Shown: positions 35,033 to 45,620 of the stretch, piece by piece
How the letters are laid out: each line of letters starts with the position of its first letter
Numbering within the stretch: the first letter of the stretch is position 1
From: Zanthoxylum bungeanum
Taxonomy: Eukaryota; Streptophyta; Magnoliopsida; Sapindales; Rutaceae
Length of the DNA: 64,000 bases
Direction: 5' to 3'
Assembly (NCBI GenBank): GCA_019454045.1
Contig: SKCR01026747.1
Span: 1-64,000 of the forward strand
Notes under the pieces: generated by a model
Database searches by the model: none
Told to the model about the DNA's origin: nothing
Seen by the model: the letters and a program-made list of their open reading frames with translations, nothing else
Program-made: the position numbers and the translations under genes

Positions 35033-35581
35033 ATGGAAGAAGCTCTAGCAAATCTTCACAAGCAATTTCCTTCTCTCCCTCCAAAATCTCTGATGAAAGT
35101 TTACAAAGCTCGCTTGGAACAGATGAGGTTACTGACAATCCATGGTGTTCCTAATGACATTCGTTGGGTAATTGAAGCACGAGTCCAATTGGCAGGTGAG
35201 TCTACTGACTCTTTTATTTCACATCTGCCTGGTTTTGGAAGAAGCACCTATGCAAAGAAACGTAGAGCTAAGCAAATGGGTGTTTGTTACAAATGTGCAC
35301 GCTGGAATTGCAATACTCATTGTCGTTCTTTAGGAATGGTGTCTGATAATCGCGAAGACAAAATTAAATTCATTAGGGATGGCTTGAGTAAGGAGTCTTT
35401 AGATGATATATCTTCGACTCTTGAGACGCATCCCAGTGGATATGTTCACATAGCCTTTCGCAAATTACATACACAATTTCAAAAAGAAAGACAACAGTTA
35501 AGTCTTGGGAATCTGACTCAAAAAGACCATGTTTGCCGATTTATAAGAAAATTAGATGGGAAGCTTGTCCCTGATGCATAG
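35033..35581 (+). CDS. ORF3 of Athila C: basic cysteine-rich protein, 182 residues
   Basis: Open frame from ATG 35033; the longer version from 35000 would need a non-ATG start. N-terminal third: MEEALANLHKQFPSLPPKSL, then a helix-like stretch. The centre has GRSTYAKKRRAKQMG (strongly basic), followed at once by CYKCARWNCNTHC, a compact Cys/His cluster that could bind zinc. Then DNREDKIKFIRDGLSKESLD and a Gln/Lys-rich C-terminal helix. The frame is conserved in A despite decay there. It is not gag, env or any standard pol domain. The layout (basic run just before a short Cys cluster) resembles cysteine-rich nucleic-acid-binding proteins of plant RNA viruses of the carlavirus kind, some of which suppress RNA silencing; this is a weak resemblance by eye only. 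Confidence 0.75.
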   Translation: MEEALANLHKQFPSLPPKSLMKVYKARLEQMRLLTIHGVPNDIRWVIEARVQLAGESTDSFISHLPGFGRSTYAKKRRAKQMGVCYKCARWNCNTHCRSLGMVSDNREDKIKFIRDGLSKESLDDISSTLETHPSGYVHIAFRKLHTQFQKERQQLSLGNLTQKDHVCRFIRKLDGKLVPDA

Positions 35582-35664
35582 ACGTCAATCAAGCCGCTAC
35601 TTTTCTTGTACATATTATATCTCTTTGTCTTTTCCTAATAATTGCGATTTGTTTTGTTGTTTTC

Positions 35665-35782
35665 TTTTATTTTCTCCGACAGGATCCAGATCTTTTTGAC
35701 TACCACGATTTATTTTACTATTAACTAATAATTGTCATTTGGCAAGTACTAGTGCTATTATTTTACTCACCCTTTTTCAGGT
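35665..35782 (+). promoter_or_regulatory. Two conserved splice-acceptor-like sites before LOG in Athila C
   Basis: TTTTCTCCGACAG ends at 35682 and CACCCTTTTTCAG ends at 35780, the latter 53 bp before the LOG ATG. Both are conserved in A (ends 9895 and 9979), although the DNA around them has diverged. They could allow LOG to be translated from a spliced mRNA that starts in the 5' LTR. Confidence 0.45.
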
Positions 35783-35832
35783 GTTATAAATTCAACTCAT
35801 CATTGCACTTTTGAAGATATCCAGAGTAAAAT

Positions 35833-36486
35833 ATGGAAGCCACTTCAAGAAGACGAGTTGAAAACATCTGTGTGTTTTGCGGTAGTAGTATTGGTACTAA
35901 ACCACAATACGTAGAAGCAGCACAGGAATTGGGTCGAGTCTTAACTGTAAGAAATATGCACTTAGTATATGGCGGAGGCAATCTTGAACTAATAGGGATC
36001 GTTTCAAAGGCCGTACAGGAAGGAGGCAGTCATGTTTTGGGAATCATCCCAAAACCCTTGGCAGAAGCAAATCTTATTGAATCATCAAACGGAGAGGAAC
36101 TGATCGTGCCAGGTATGTCTGAACGACTGGTAGAAATGATTAACCGTGCTGATGCCTTTATTGCTTTGCCAGGTGGCTTGAGTACATTGGAGAAAATTTT
36201 TATACTGCTATATTGGGCGAACTTGAACATACACCAGAAACCAATTGGGCTGTTTAACGTAGATGGATTTTATGATTTTCTTTGTGTGTTTCTTGATGAT
36301 GCCCGAAGAAATGGGTTTGTGTCGAAACCTTTAAAAGAACTCATATTTACTGCCAGAACTGCTCCGGATCTAATAGACCAACTCTTAGCCTATGAACCAC
36401 AAATTGACCCTGTCTTTTCAAAGATAAATTGGTCCGAGGACGATCGTGGTAAGAGGCATCGTGTTAATCTGGATCTTAACCTTTAA
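35833..36486 (+). CDS. LOG: LOG-like cytokinin riboside 5'-monophosphate phosphoribohydrolase carried by Athila C
   Basis: Single-exon frame of 217 residues, the usual length of a plant LOG. Motifs in order: NICVFCGSSIGTKP near residue 12, MHLVYGGGNLELIG near 42, SHVLGIIPKPLAEANLIE near 65, then MSERLVEM, DAFIALPGGLSTLEK near 110 and LFNVDGFYDFL. LOG normally converts cytokinin riboside monophosphate to free base in cytosol and nucleus. Two changes argue against activity: GLMG is ELIG, and the signature PGGxGTxxE reads PGGLSTLEK, losing a Gly and the final Glu. A keeps both. In both copies the Arg of the MxxRK block is kept but the Lys is Leu. It lies 251 bp after ORF3. The frame is intact over its whole length, in a very young element, so it may still be translated. 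The family assignment is firm; the activity is doubtful. Confidence 0.9.
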   Translation: MEATSRRRVENICVFCGSSIGTKPQYVEAAQELGRVLTVRNMHLVYGGGNLELIGIVSKAVQEGGSHVLGIIPKPLAEANLIESSNGEELIVPGMSERLVEMINRADAFIALPGGLSTLEKIFILLYWANLNIHQKPIGLFNVDGFYDFLCVFLDDARRNGFVSKPLKELIFTARTAPDLIDQLLAYEPQIDPVFSKINWSEDDRGKRHRVNLDLNL

Positions 36487-37810
36487 CTTTTCGTATATAA
36501 TTTCAGCTAACCAGGTACAATCTTCTAAACTCTTCTTATACTGTTTAAGACATTGGGGACAATGTCTCATTTAGGTTTGGGGGAAGGAATTAGTTGACCA
36601 GTACCTTGTTTTTAATAGCTTTGTGTGTTATTTTTGTTTTTAGCCAAAATTTTTCGAAAAATACAAAAAATTGAAAAATTATCAAAAATTACAAAAATAT
36701 TTTGCTTTTTTGTGTTTTTATTTTGACTAAAAAGGTGAAATTAGTAAGAGATAGCTGAGTAAGGAATTTACACTCCTGAGACGTATCTCAAACCTATTTC
36801 GAAACAAGTTAATTTTTGTTTATTTCCTTTTGAATTATTTAATTTGTGAATTCTCCATAAAATTAACTAAAATGGATCTTTATATGCTCAGTTGACATGT
36901 ATTATCAACATGCATAGTAACATACGGACATGAACTGTAATTGAAAAGTTTGTAATATTCAGTGCTCTAGTTTAATTGGAGGAAGCATCTCAAAAAGCAA
37001 TGGAGTAAAAAATAATAATCTGAGATCCGAGTTATTAAGTCTGTAAGGGTGTTTTAACACCCAGTGCCCTAAAACCAACTGGTTTGGGAGTCATTTGCCC
37101 AAAACTCGCTACATGGATCAAAGATGCTGCAAAAATATATATATCTGAAGTCTGAGTAATTAAGTCTGTAGGGGTGTCTTAACACCTGGTGCCCTAAAGC
37201 CAACTGGTTTGGGAGCCACCGACCCAACACTCGCTACATAGACGGAAGGTATTGTATATAAATAAAAAAAAAATCAAAAATCAAAGAAAAAATCAGAAAA
37301 ATCAGAAAAATTATTCCATTGCTACAAAAAGGTGTGAATTCTGATAAAACTTTAGGACAAAAATATTACTCTCTTATCAACTGCACTTGTGACTATTGTG
37401 GACAAAAATGAGTTGTTTAATATTTTGTTGGATGTGCATATGGAGAATGGTAAATATAATCGGAGAATTTACTTATTCAGTAATTTAGAAAGAAATAAAA
37501 CAACTAGTAACTTGGAGTAGAAATTTCACCTAATTAGTCACTAACTTCTTTATTCTCTTTTCGCTTGTCTTTTTGCTTTTGTGTGCATTAGTGTCAGTAC
37601 CTTTTTACTTTTGTAAAATTTTTGTGGGTATCATTGCTGTAAACTCTCACGAGACTACAACTCGTTTACTAGGGACACCTAGGGGTTTAAAGGCTTGTTG
37701 CATACGCTAAATGCAATTGTGATCCCTACGAAAGTGGCTTAGTTAAATCTTATTTTAAAGATGTTTATGTTATTTTATTTTGTGTTTTGCTCGAGGACTA
37801 GCAAAATGTT
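36487..37810 (+). other. Non-coding 3' tail of Athila C
   Basis: No gene is seen. It begins with ACATTGGGGACAATGTCTC and TTTGGGGGAAGG (36550-36592), a second, internal purine tract that resembles the real one at the LTR. Two repeats of about 100 bp with GTGCCCTAAAACCAACTGG / GTGCCCTAAAGCCAACTGG lie at about 37020-37120 and 37143-37242. Short A-rich runs follow. Confidence 0.8.
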
Positions 37811-37823
37811 AGGTTTGGGGGTG
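37811..37823 (+). other. Polypurine tract of Athila C
   Basis: AGGTTTGGGGGTG directly precedes the 3' LTR start (TGTGAGTGG). It is preceded by the conserved TGCTCGAGGACTAGCAAAATG. Confidence 0.88.
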
Positions 37824-39959
37824 TGTGAGTGGTAAATCTATCACTATTTCACACTCATTTAACTTAATATTTTGTATAGTTTCTTGAGTTTTGTGAATAT
37901 TTTGATGTGTTCTGTGTTATTTTATAGATAAATAAAGTTTCAGGACATTCTGGAGGTGATTTGGAGCAAAACAGTAAAAATTGGAAAAAGGGCATTTTGG
38001 TAATTTTGGCGTGTCGCGACGCCTAACATGCACCGGGTCATGCTAATGTGCGCCGGGTCAACAGGTCAGAATATGAAAATTTTGACTTTGCTAACGTGCG
38101 ATGTGCCACGTGTCACCATCACAGCGATTTACTAACGTGCGCCGTGCCACGTGTCATCATCCTACGGTGCCGACAATCACCATTGCCACGTGTGCCACGT
38201 ATCACTCCACGTCACCACCACGTCATCATCCACATCACCAGTTAACCGAGTCAAAGTGCCACATCATCATCAACCAATCACAGCGTGCCACGTGTCACAA
38301 TCCTACGATGCCGACACTCCCTTTCGCCACGTCACTGCCATGTCATGCAACGTCAGCATAATAATTGAGCTCTCAGCCGACTTGCCAGGTGTCACCTTAT
38401 CTCCTTATCAGAATCACCACGTGTCATCACCAGAGCATGCCACGCCTAACTGTTCCAGCGTCGCGACGCCCACACCCTTGGCGTCGCGACGCCCAGAGCC
38501 CACCGAGGCCTATAAATTGAGCTCGAGATTTCAGTTTTAGTGGTACCATTCTCTCTCACTTCTTTGATGTAAATATGGAGTTTCTCTCTCTAGTTTCTTT
38601 TATTTAAGTTTTGTAATAATTTTAATTACGTTTTGTAATAATAGTAATTTACTTTCTTTATTTTTACAGTTTTTACTATTCACCATGAGGAGGTAACTTC
38701 CCCCTGCTAGGGTGAAAGGTAATTATTTTAGTATTGCTATTTAGAGTAATCTCCCTTTAATATAATATATAAACTATTTAAAATTTGACTTAAAAATGAT
38801 ACCGCCAGATTGGTCGGTTGGTAATTTATTTTAATCTGGTTTAAACCTGACTAATCAATGATACCGCCAGATTGGTCGGTTGGTAATTAATTTTGGTTCC
38901 GCCTATATGGCAGGTTAACTTTGGTTCCGCCTTTATGGCTGGTTTATTTTGGTTCCGCCTTTATGGCTGGATTATGGACAAATATTACCGCCTTAATGGT
39001 TGGTTGGACTTAATTTGACTTAATCAGGTTACCGCCTATATGGCTGGTTGGTAATGTTATTACAAGTTTATATATTATATTATGGGAGATATCTAAATTA
39101 GTAGTAGTAAAAATAATTCCTTTTACCTTAGCATTTTATTTTATTTTACTTTTCAGCTTTTACTTTACTGCAATTACTTTTCAGCATTTTTACTTTATGT
39201 CTTTTAAGTTTTTACCAACTCTAGCTATGTGTTGTAACTAAGTTAGTTATTTAGGGTTGTGATAAATTCTAATATCACCGGTTTATAAGGGGTTAGATTA
39301 TAGTTTGTGTAATATAAAGATTTATTTATTGAGTCTTAATCTTAATGCTTTTTATTAACTGGCCATTAATAAAATTGACTAGGTAAACTTAAAATGAACT
39401 AGACATAAGGATTTTAAGTTTAAGACCTTAGACTCAATAGCCCACGATCTTCCTTGAGGATAGATAACCCTTTAATAGATTTCCTTATAGGATAGGAATA
39501 TACATGTCGGGCGGGGTAGCCAAATTGGAACTTAATCTTAATGAATCTAGGTAATTTGGTTGACATAGATATATGGTTCAATTGGATTATACTAGGTATT
39601 TGTAATTGACCATCGCAATAGGCTTTTACATAATTTAGTGTTCCAGGTTAATAAATCAATATATTACCCAACTATAAGATAACCACTTCATCTTTAAATA
39701 ATATTGGAAAGAATCACAACCCTAGATAGTTTTTAATATTGAATTTTCTTAAAACCTACTTTCGAACAATTTTATTTACTTGTTTTTAAATTTAGAATCG
39801 TCACCATTTCAAATCAATCAAACAACCTGTTAGATACTAGTAATCATTTGACCTCATAAAATTAATAGCTTAGGTATTAAGTCCTCATGGGATCGATACT
39901 TTTTATAATACTTGAACGATACGTACGCTTGCGTTATACGTGTGTGTTTACGCCGGTCA
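37824..39959 (+). repeat. 3' LTR of Athila C
   Basis: 2,136 bp, closely similar to 28808-30942. It starts TGTGAGTGG (5' copy TGATGAGTGG). It keeps the G-box cluster (38100-38430) and both CGTCGCGACG palindromes (38459-38490), and has an additional TCGCGACGCC block near 38010 that the 5' LTR lacks. Confidence 0.93.
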
Positions 39960-39964
39960 ACTCC

Positions 39965-41486
39965 CACCAAACTTGATAGCAATTAGTGGAGCAATTAATA
40001 ATGGATTTGGTGGAGGCAAAATTTTGCCTATAAATACCAAGCCATTTCATTTGTAATTCATACTTTCTTCTTTGAAATTCCTTAAGAATAACTAAGAAGA
40101 TTGTATACTGATTGTTTATTTACAGCTTTCAGTAATTAATTTCCACTTTCGCACTTTCTTTTATTTACTTTTAAGTCTTTACTTTCCGCAATTTACTTTT
40201 ACGCAATGAGGAGGTAACTCCCCCTTGCTGGGGTAAAAGGTAAATGTTTTATTATTGCTATTTAGATTAATCTCCATTAAATATAATATATAAACTAGTT
40301 AAAACGTGACTTAATGAGGATATCACCTTATGGTCGGTTGGTAATTAATTATAAATTGGTTTTAACCTGACTAAACATGCATACCGCCTCGTTGGTCGGT
40401 TGGTAATTAATTATTAATTTGACTTAATCAGGATACCGCCTATATGGCTGATTGGTAATTATCACGCAAAATTAATATATTATATTATGGGAGATATCTA
40501 AAATAGTAGTAATAAAAGTGGATCATCTAACCCGAGCATTTTCTTTTATTTTACTTTTACTTTATTTACTTTTCAGCAATTTACTTTTCAGTAATTTACT
40601 TTTCAGTAATTTACTTTTCAGCAATTTACTTTTCAGCAATTCACTTTTCAGCAATTTACTTTTCAGTATTTAATTTACAGCAATTTACTTTTCAGTATTT
40701 AATTTACAGCAATTTACTTTATGTCTTTTATTTTATTTAAGTTTTTACCAGCCCTAGTTATGTGTCATAACTAAGTTAGTTATCTGGGGTTGTGATGAAG
40801 TCCAATATCACCGGTTTATAAGGGGTTAAATTACGGTTTGGGTAATATAAAGGTTTATTTATTGAGCCTTAGTCTTAATGCATCTTGTTAACTGACCATT
40901 AATAAGATTGATTCGGTAAACTTAAAATGAACTTGGAAAATGGATTTTAGGTTTAAGACCTTAGACTTAATAGTTCACGATCTTCCTTGAGGATAGATAA
41001 CCCTTTAATAGATTTCCTTACATGATAGGAATATACTTGTCGGGCAGGGGTAGCCATAATTGGAACTTAATCTTAATGAATTCATATAACTTAATTGACA
41101 TAGGAATATGATTAATCGGGTTACACTGGGTATTTGTATCTGACCATCGGAAGAGGCTTTTACATAATTTCGTGTTCCAGGTTAATAAATCGATATATTA
41201 CACAACCGTAAGATAACCTTCATCTTTAAAAATGATATTGGAAAGATTCACAACCCTGGATAGTTTTATAAAATTGAATTTTCCTAAATCTACTTTCAAG
41301 CAATTTCATTTACTTGTTTTAAGTTTAAAGTCATCATCCAATCAAATAACCAATCCATTAGATACTCGTAAAAATTTGACTTCATTAATTAATAACTTAG
41401 GTATTAAGTCCTCGTGGGATCGATACTTTTTATACTACTTGAACGATACGTGCGCTTGCGTTATACGCGTGTGATTACGCCGGTCA
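39965..41486 (+). repeat. 3' LTR of Athila B, second part
   Basis: Resumes after the second ACTCC of element C and matches the later three quarters of the B 5' LTR: TATA box (CCTATAAATACC near 40030), the ACCGCC...GGTTGG motifs (40315-40455), the CAGCAATTTACTTTT short repeats (40565-40720) and the end CGCCGGTCA. The small 80-codon frame at 41232-41474 is not a gene. Confidence 0.9.
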
Positions 41487-41742
41487 GAGTCATATTCAGT
41501 GTTTCTATCACTACGGAATCTTTTAATTTTCCTATTAAATTGATTTTCAATTTCTGAGTGAAATATTTTAAACATATTAAATGCTTCATTTTTTATTTTT
41601 CATTAAATAAACGTATGCATAGTTTGAACAATCATCGATAAATGTGATAAAGTATTGTTTTCCACCTCTAGTCAATTTTCCACCAAATTCGCAAATATCT
41701 GAATGTATTAAGTCTAATGGTTTAGATTCTCTAATTACAGAT
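41487..41742 (-). pseudogene. Copia X: integrase N-terminal and core part
   Basis: Minus-strand frame with [39 protein letters not shown], then RFRSDRNTEYD at the B insertion. These are the first two catalytic Asp regions of a copia integrase. The N-terminal end is cut by solo LTR E; the frame joins VKITKSPHKS at 43590 across it. Confidence 0.85.
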
Positions 41743-43584
41743 TGATCGGTGAAATCACACACATAACGCAAGCGCACATATCGCTCAAGTAGTATAAAAA
41801 TATCGATCCCACGAAGACTTAATTTCTACTGTTGTTATTAATTATTGATTCCATTTATTTACAGGTATCTAATTAGATGGAGAAGAGATTGATTACTTGA
41901 TTTGTTGGTTGAATGTGGATTTTCTAAATAAATAAAAACACAAAAGAAAATACTAAGGAAAAAAATAAATCACACAAATATCTAGGGTTGTGATTCCACA
42001 CAATATTATTCTAAAGATGAATTAATTCTTTTATATATGTGTAATAACTCAGTTTGCTAACTTGGAACACGAAGATATGCAAAAGCCTATTTCGATGGTC
42101 AGATGCAAATACCCAGATAACCCAATTAATCATATGTCTATGTTAACCAAGTTACCTGAATTCATTAAGTTCAAAGTCCAATTATGGCTACCTCCGCCCG
42201 ACAGGTATATGTCTATCCTGGAAGGAAATCTATTAAGGGTTATCTATCCTTAAGGGAGATCGTGAGCTATTGAATCTAAGGTTGAAACCTAAAATCCATT
42301 TTCCAAGTTCATTTTAAGTTTACCCCATCAATCTTATTGGTGATCAGGCAACAAGAAGCATTAAGCTTAAGATTCAATAAACAAACTACAATATTACCCA
42401 TAATATAATTAAATCAATTATTAAGCATGCGAATATTGTGCTTCATCACTTCCCTAGATTAAGAATAAAATGATAGGGTTAAGGGATCCACCTTTAATAT
42501 TTCAAATGTAGAAATCTCACTTTATTATAATATAGAAATTGTCAGTGTTAACCAATTAAGTCAAACCAACCATAAAGACGGCGTTATTATTTGTCCATAA
42601 ACCAGCCATATAAGCGGTAATCATTTTTCACCTAAAGACCGACCATATAGGCGGTGTCACATTATGTCAAATAAATAAAACCAGCCATTAAGGTGGTATC
42701 AACTTTAATCCATATTATTAAATTAAAATTTCCATATTATAAATTAAGTGAGATTAATCTACCTTATCATATTAAAGGTTTCACCATTCCCCTAGCGAAA
42801 TTTAACTACTAAACATAAAAGAAAGTAAAAACACACAAACTATTATTACTAAAAAAATTAAAAATAAAAATACATTACAAAACTACTAAATAAAACACAC
42901 AATATACAATTCTTAATTCTTATTCAAGAAACCAAGGAAAGTATGAAATTTACAAATGAAATGGCTTGGTATTTATAGGCAAAATTTTGCCTTCACCAAT
43001 TTCTCCACAAATTTCTGCACAAATTTCTCCACCAAACATGGCACCAAATATAGCACAAAACATAGCACCAAAGTCTCCACCAAACATGCAAGAAGTTTGA
43101 TAATTTTCATTTTATATTTCATTTTATTTTATTTTTTGTTTTGAAAATGACTTTAATAATTATACATAACACACTTCCAGATATTTTATCTATTTCGGTT
43201 ATGCAAACTTCAGAATTCGAAATTATTATGAACGTCAAAGTTGTAGATCTTTGAGTCTTCTTTAATCTGGAACTTGAATCACCTCAATCTGATATCGGAG
43301 TAGAAAGTTATGGCCAAAATAAGAAAATTACGCAAAGTTGAAATTTCCGAAATTGTACTTCGTTAGAACGCCATTTCAAGTTTCCAACCTCTAAAATCCA
43401 AATGTCAAGTCTAGTTTTTACCCTTATTTGTTCTATATCTCGTCCTGAATGATTCCATTGAGTCCCGATTTTATTTTATCTGTAAAATAAACTAAAACAC
43501 ATCAAAACATTCATAAAACTCGAGAAACTATACAAAATATTAAGTGAAATGGGCGGTAAATATTGATATATTTTCCGCTCATCA
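41743..43584 (-). repeat. Solo LTR E of the Athila B subfamily, minus strand
   Basis: 1,842 bp with TSD CAGAT at 41738-41742 and 43585-43589. Read on the minus strand it begins TGATGAGCGGAAAATATATC and ends ATTTCACCGATCA, with a TATA box (GGTATTTATAGGC in plus orientation, near 42970) and the ACCGCC...GGTTGG motifs (42540-42720). No internal sequence remains, the expected product of recombination between two LTRs. It is not part of B or C, which lie on the other strand. Confidence 0.92.
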
Positions 43585-43589
43585 CAGAT

Positions 43590-45086
43590 TTATGTGGCGA
43601 TTTAGTAATTTTTACTTGACTACAGAATTCATATTTTTCAAACTCATTCAGGGATAATTCAGGAATTAATCCTAAGGTACTCATGTTCTTTATAATTCGT
43701 TTATTAACATGACAAAGTCGAGCATGCCAAATATTAAAAGAACACAGCATGTAAGCAGAAAAATTCATTTTATTAATAGCACCATTAAGTTTGAACATTC
43801 CATCAGTAGCATAACCATTTTCCCATAAAAATATTATTTTTGGTGAGAGTATACAAATCAGCCCCAATAGTTTGTGTAAGCTCAGTCTTGTTAAGAAGAT
43901 AGCCTGAAACCAAGTTCTTCCTTATCTCAGGAGTGTGCAACACATCCTTGAGAATAATGATCTTCTCAGAGGTGAAACTCAGTTCCATGTCACCGGTTCC
44001 AGCAACCATAGTGGTGTGGGAGTCACCCAACAACATTTTCTTGTCCGCAGCTTCCACATATGACTTGAACAAAGCACGATCATAGCAGACATGACGAGAA
44101 GCGCCAGTGTCAACCCACCAACCCTCAGATCCACCAACTATGTTGATCTCAAAGATCATAGCAACAAGTTGGTCTTCGGTAAGGTTCGCTTGCGGAGCAG
44201 AACGCTTATTCCGGCAGTTCCGAGCAAGATGCCCTAGTTTGCCATAGTTGTAGCATTTGAACTGACCATTTTCATTTCTTGAGGGAGGTTGTTGCTTGTT
44301 CCGGTTATTTTGAGTTTTGTTGTTGAGGTTTTGGTGATTATGGTTTTTGTTGTTATTAAGGGATACTTTTTCTTCGTATTTTTACTATTAGGTTTCAGGA
44401 CTACTGAGACATGTTTTTTTTTTTTTTTGACACAATTAGGATCTCTTCTTTTTGATCCTGTTTGCGGGCTTCCTCTTCTATGCGAAGGCGGGTGATCAAA
44501 CTTTCTAGGGAAAATTCCTTAGTTTTATGCCTAAGGGTGCCTTTAAAATCTTTCCAGGATGGAGGTAGTTTATCAATTATGGCAGCTACTTGGAATTGTT
44601 CATCTAGAGACATAGCCTCAGATATAATCTCATGGGCTATTTTTTGTAGTTCATGAGATTGGGTTTCTACGGATTTATCATCTATCATTTGGTACCTAAG
44701 GTAACGGCTAACAACATATTTTTAGAATCAACCTCTTCAGTATCATATTTGTTATGAAGGGCATCCCAAACATCTTTAGCAGTTTTCCTAGAACTATATA
44801 TATCATATAATTCATCAGATAGGTCATTCAATATATAGTTTTTGCATAAAAAACCATTCTCTTCCCAATTTTCATGCTCCCTAATTTGGACTACGGTAGG
44901 GTCATCAGACAATTTGGTTTTATCCTTCAAAAAATAGTTTGCTAATTTTTTAACAGTGAGGAAAAATAACATTTTTAGTCACCAACGCTTAAAATGAAAT
45001 CCTTGAAACCGAAATGGTTTGTTCAAATCAACAGTAGCAGAATTAAAGGTAATAGTGTTCATGGCAACAGTAGCAGAAACAGGCAT
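43590..45086 (-). pseudogene. Copia X: gag, protease and pre-integrase domain
   Basis: The gag start is at about 45086 (MPVSATVAMNTITFNSATVD), with a TGA soon after (KRW-stop-LKM). It continues as MLFFLTVKKLANYFLKD, NDLSDELYDIYSSRKTAKDV and LPPSWKDFKGTLRHKTKEF. The zinc knuckle near 44230 reads CYNYGKLGHLARNC, having lost its second Cys. Protease: EGWWVDTGASRHVC. The GAG-pre-integrase region has IWHARLCHVNKRIIKNM. Frameshifts occur, including at a T run near 44412-44427. This is the upstream half of the element split by everything to the left. Confidence 0.88.
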
Positions 45087-45620
45087 GACATATATGATCC
45101 GTCTTAAAATTGTAGAAACAGATTGCAAGTTAGAACAATATTACCGTTCACCAGAAAATTAAAAACGAAACCGGGTTGAGTCACGGAATAGGTCGCTCTC
45201 TTTAAGACGTTTCATGGCTCTACCCAGGAACTTGTGCTAGCAGTAATCGGCCCCGACATCCCCAGGATAAAACAGCCCAGATAAACACTACCTCAATCGG
45301 TTAGCACTGAAATCCGATTGAAATACTCACACCCAACAAAAAATTATGGCTCGGAATCTCAGCCTCTCGGCTCTATTAAAATGAATTTTTTTTTCAAGTT
45401 GCTCACGTTAACAACAAAATTACTCTCTACTTTTTTTTCTCTCTTTGCTCTGCAAAAAAATTTCTTTTTCTCTCTCGGCAATTTTTCTCTCTCACTGGCT
45501 CTCGGCAATTTCTTTTTTTTTTTTTTGCCCTCGCTGTTCACCTTTTGTTTCTCTTAGCTTTGTTTATATAAGCACATTTTTTGAACGTTTGCGTTTAATT
45601 ACGAAACAGTTTTAGTACTT
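45087..45620 (-). repeat. Leader and probable 5' LTR of copia X
   Basis: Upstream of gag on the minus strand. A TATA-like GTGCTTATATAAACAAAG (near 45562-45578) precedes about 200 bp of purine-rich transcript-leader-like DNA (GAGAGAAAAA runs), then a mixed stretch up to the gag ATG. The matching 3' LTR was not found within the window, so the LTR boundaries are unknown. The open frames here (45318-45557) are low-complexity. Confidence 0.45.

Larger units (their letters stand above)
28808..39959 (+). mobile_element. Athila element C (youngest Athila here; carries intact ORF3 and LOG frames)
   Basis: 11.15-kb plus-strand element inserted in the 3' LTR of B, with the TSD ACTCC at 28803-28807 and 39960-39964. 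LTRs are 2,135 and 2,136 bp and very similar. Gag is almost entirely deleted. Pol is largely open but has a few stops and one frameshift. ORF3 and LOG are open. Without gag it could move only in trans. Confidence 0.95.
22021..41486 (+). mobile_element. Athila element B (deleted; contains nested element C)
   Basis: Plus-strand Athila inserted in the copia X integrase. The flanks TAGTC (22016-22020) and GAGTC (41487-41491) agree at four of five bases; the copia reading frame joins across them. The first LTR base pair has mutated from TG to TA. Internal parts: gag, protease, the last part of integrase, a LOG-end scar and the 3' tail. RT, RNase H and most of integrase are gone. Its 3' LTR is split by element C. 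Confidence 0.9.

Noticed and set aside
35833..36486. Resident host LOG gene into which Athila sequences inserted
   Set aside because: No introns, and a second copy has the same neighbours in another element. B keeps the LOG end at the same place, so it is element cargo.
45318..45557. 79-codon Phe/Leu/Ser-rich frame
   Set aside because: Pyrimidine-rich leader of copia X on the other strand, low complexity.
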